A stretch of 21,867 nucleotides of DNA. It comes from UBA1189 sp045612925. Lineage in GTDB: Bacteria; Bacteroidota; Bacteroidia; Bacteroidales; Bacteroidaceae. A program made the translations under genes and the position numbers. The notes under the pieces were generated by a model. The model made no database searches. It was not told the DNA's origin and saw only the letters and a list, made by a program, of their open reading frames with translations. Shown here piece after piece: positions 20,943-21,867 of the stretch; the stretch's first letter is position 1, and each line of letters begins with the position of its first letter. The stretch spans positions 1-21,867 of the forward strand of contig JAZKZX010000023.1 of NCBI GenBank assembly GCA_045612925.1, given 5' to 3'.

Positions 20943-21867
20943 TTACGGGAGTGAAGGATTATTGAGTCCCTCCATCACTATTTCTGCTTTTCGCTTACCG
21001 ATGACAGCTTCCAGTTCCTCGGGTGTAGCTGCTTTGATGCGCTTCACGCTCTTGAAATGGGCAAGGAGTGCATCTTTCGTCTTGGGACCTATGCCTTTGA
21101 TCGTGTCGAGTGCCGAGGCCGTCTGTCGCTTGCTGCGCTTGTCGCGGTGGAAGGTGATGGCAAAGCGGTGTACCTCGTCCTGTATGCGTTCGAGCAGGTG
21201 GAATAGGGCGCTCTGCTGCTTCAGTCCGATGCTCATCGTGGGGAACCCGAAGAGGAGCTCGGCCGTGCGGTGTCGGTCATTCTTGGCCAAGCCAGCAATG
21301 GGGATATGCAAGCCCAATTCGTCTTCTACCACCTCGCGTATCACCTCCATCTGTCCCTTGCCACCGTCGGCAATGATGAGGTCGGGTAGGGGAGTGCCCT
21401 CGGTAAGCATACGCGAGTAGCGGCGGTGCACCACCTCACGCATCGAAGCATAGTCGTCGGGACCAATGACGGTCTTGATATTGTATTTGCGGTACTCCTG
21501 CTTGCTGGGCTTGCCCATACGGAACACGATGCAAGCCGCCACGGCATCGGTGCCCGAGATGTTCGAGTTGTCAAAGCACTCGATATGTGCGGGCAGCTTG
21601 TCGAGTTTGAGGTGTTCCTGTATCTCTTTGAGCAAGCGGGTGCTCTTTTGCTCGGGATTCAGTTTGTCGGCTTGCTTGAGGCGGTCGAGCTTGTATTGCT
21701 TTACGTTGAGCTGAGATAGCTCGAGTAGTTTCTTTCGGTCGCTGCGTTGGGGCACGGTGAAGGTTACTCCTTCCAGGTCGATGTCCACGGCAAAGGGTAC
21801 CACGATCTCGGGCGAACGACTCTTGTAGCGCTCGCGCATCTCCACGATGCCTAGGGCTAGCAGTTCC
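20943..21867 (-). CDS. uvrC: Excinuclease ABC subunit C, C-terminal half (cut by window end)
   Basis: An open reverse frame of about 308 codons running off the window, so the GIY-YIG nuclease domain and the UvrB-contact region are not seen. The visible part holds the UvrC RNase H-like endonuclease domain: IECFDNSNISGTDAVAACIVF with the catalytic Asp, YRKYNIKTVIGPDDYASMREVVHRRY, PDLIIADGGKGQ and the EVHRFAITFHR block. Two helix-hairpin-helix motifs follow at the C-terminus (ALDTIKGIGPKTKDALLAHFKSV and IKAATPEELEAVIGKRKAE). UvrC makes both incisions around a lesion in nucleotide excision repair with UvrA and UvrB. The frame continues in phase to the last base (...ELLALGIVEMRERY), confirming an interrupted gene rather than an internal start. 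Confidence 0.96.
   Translation of the reverse strand, partial: ELLALGIVEMRERYKSRSPEIVVPFAVDIDLEGVTFTVPQRSDRKKLLELSQLNVKQYKLDRLKQADKLNPEQKSTRLLKEIQEHLKLDKLPAHIECFDNSNISGTDAVAACIVFRMGKPSKQEYRKYNIKTVIGPDDYASMREVVHRRYSRMLTEGTPLPDLIIADGGKGQMEVIREVVEDELGLHIPIAGLAKNDRHRTAELLFGFPTMSIGLKQQSALFHLLERIQDEVHRFAITFHRDKRSKRQTASALDTIKGIGPKTKDALLAHFKSVKRIKAATPEELEAVIGKRKAEIVMEGLNNPSLP

Noticed and set aside
1..21867. CRISPR array, rRNA genes, or insertion sequences with transposase
   Set aside because: No regularly spaced repeats, no rRNA-like sequence and no DDE or IS200/IS605 transposase frame were seen.

Overview
The window looks like a chromosomal segment of a member of the order Bacteroidales carrying one integrated mobile element. 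Three things support this. Almost every transcription unit has a Bacteroidetes-type -7 box (TAnnTTTG), several with a TTG or TTTG element 19-20 bases upstream, and classical -35/-10 boxes and strong Shine-Dalgarno sites are mostly absent. The housekeeping proteins (PyrH, ParE, CoaD, CtpA-type S41 protease, UvrC) have the sequence style of this group. A cargo lipoprotein has a lipobox followed by an acidic stretch and a FISUMP-like C-terminal domain, both typical of Bacteroidales. I cannot name the genus.

Layout. 1-786: two minus-strand genes of unknown function (a truncated membrane protein and a secreted protein). 787-3427: a plus-strand lipid and membrane block with a CDP-alcohol phosphatidyltransferase, a PlsC/OlsF-like acyltransferase and a hemolysin III/PAQR-type protein. 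It is preceded by palindromes, a promoter and a possible 37-residue leader peptide. 3476-4618: a minus-strand pair, a YjbR-like protein and an alpha/beta hydrolase. 4899-4997: an orphan promoter and terminator on the minus strand, a likely small RNA of about 85 nt.

About 5062-11298: an AT-rich element of about 6.2 kb. It carries a NUMOD3-like small protein, a strong hairpin pair, a rolling-circle-type replication protein (phage gene II/X-like), a surface lipoprotein with a long and highly structured leader, a conserved-looking 80-residue protein, a small serine resolvase/invertase, and a 54-residue protein translationally coupled to a large serine recombinase. I see no relaxase, coat protein, morphogenesis ATPase or conjugation gene, so this looks like a replicating integrative plasmid or phage satellite. 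Its proposed ends are a 7-bp direct repeat (GAAAAGG) at 5062 and 11292. The right copy lies in the T-tract of the tRNA-Leu terminator. In the integrated state the recombinase reading frame runs through the tRNA gene on the opposite strand. In the predicted circle it instead closes after nine in-frame codons from the left end. This attachment-site-dependent C-terminus is the most interesting inference here.

11331-21867: conserved chromosome with tRNA-Leu(CAA) and pyrH (minus), a POT peptide transporter (plus), parE-coaD (overlapping), a rhomboid-rhomboid-EEP phosphatase operon with overlapping genes, and minus-strand S41 protease and uvrC (cut by the window end).

How the genes work together. 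In the element, Rep plus the hairpins would support replication of an excised circle, the small resolvase would resolve multimers or invert DNA, and the large recombinase would integrate and excise at the tRNA-Leu terminator. The lipoprotein is the cargo exposed to the outside. All functional statements rest on reading the sequence and on family knowledge; no database search was run.
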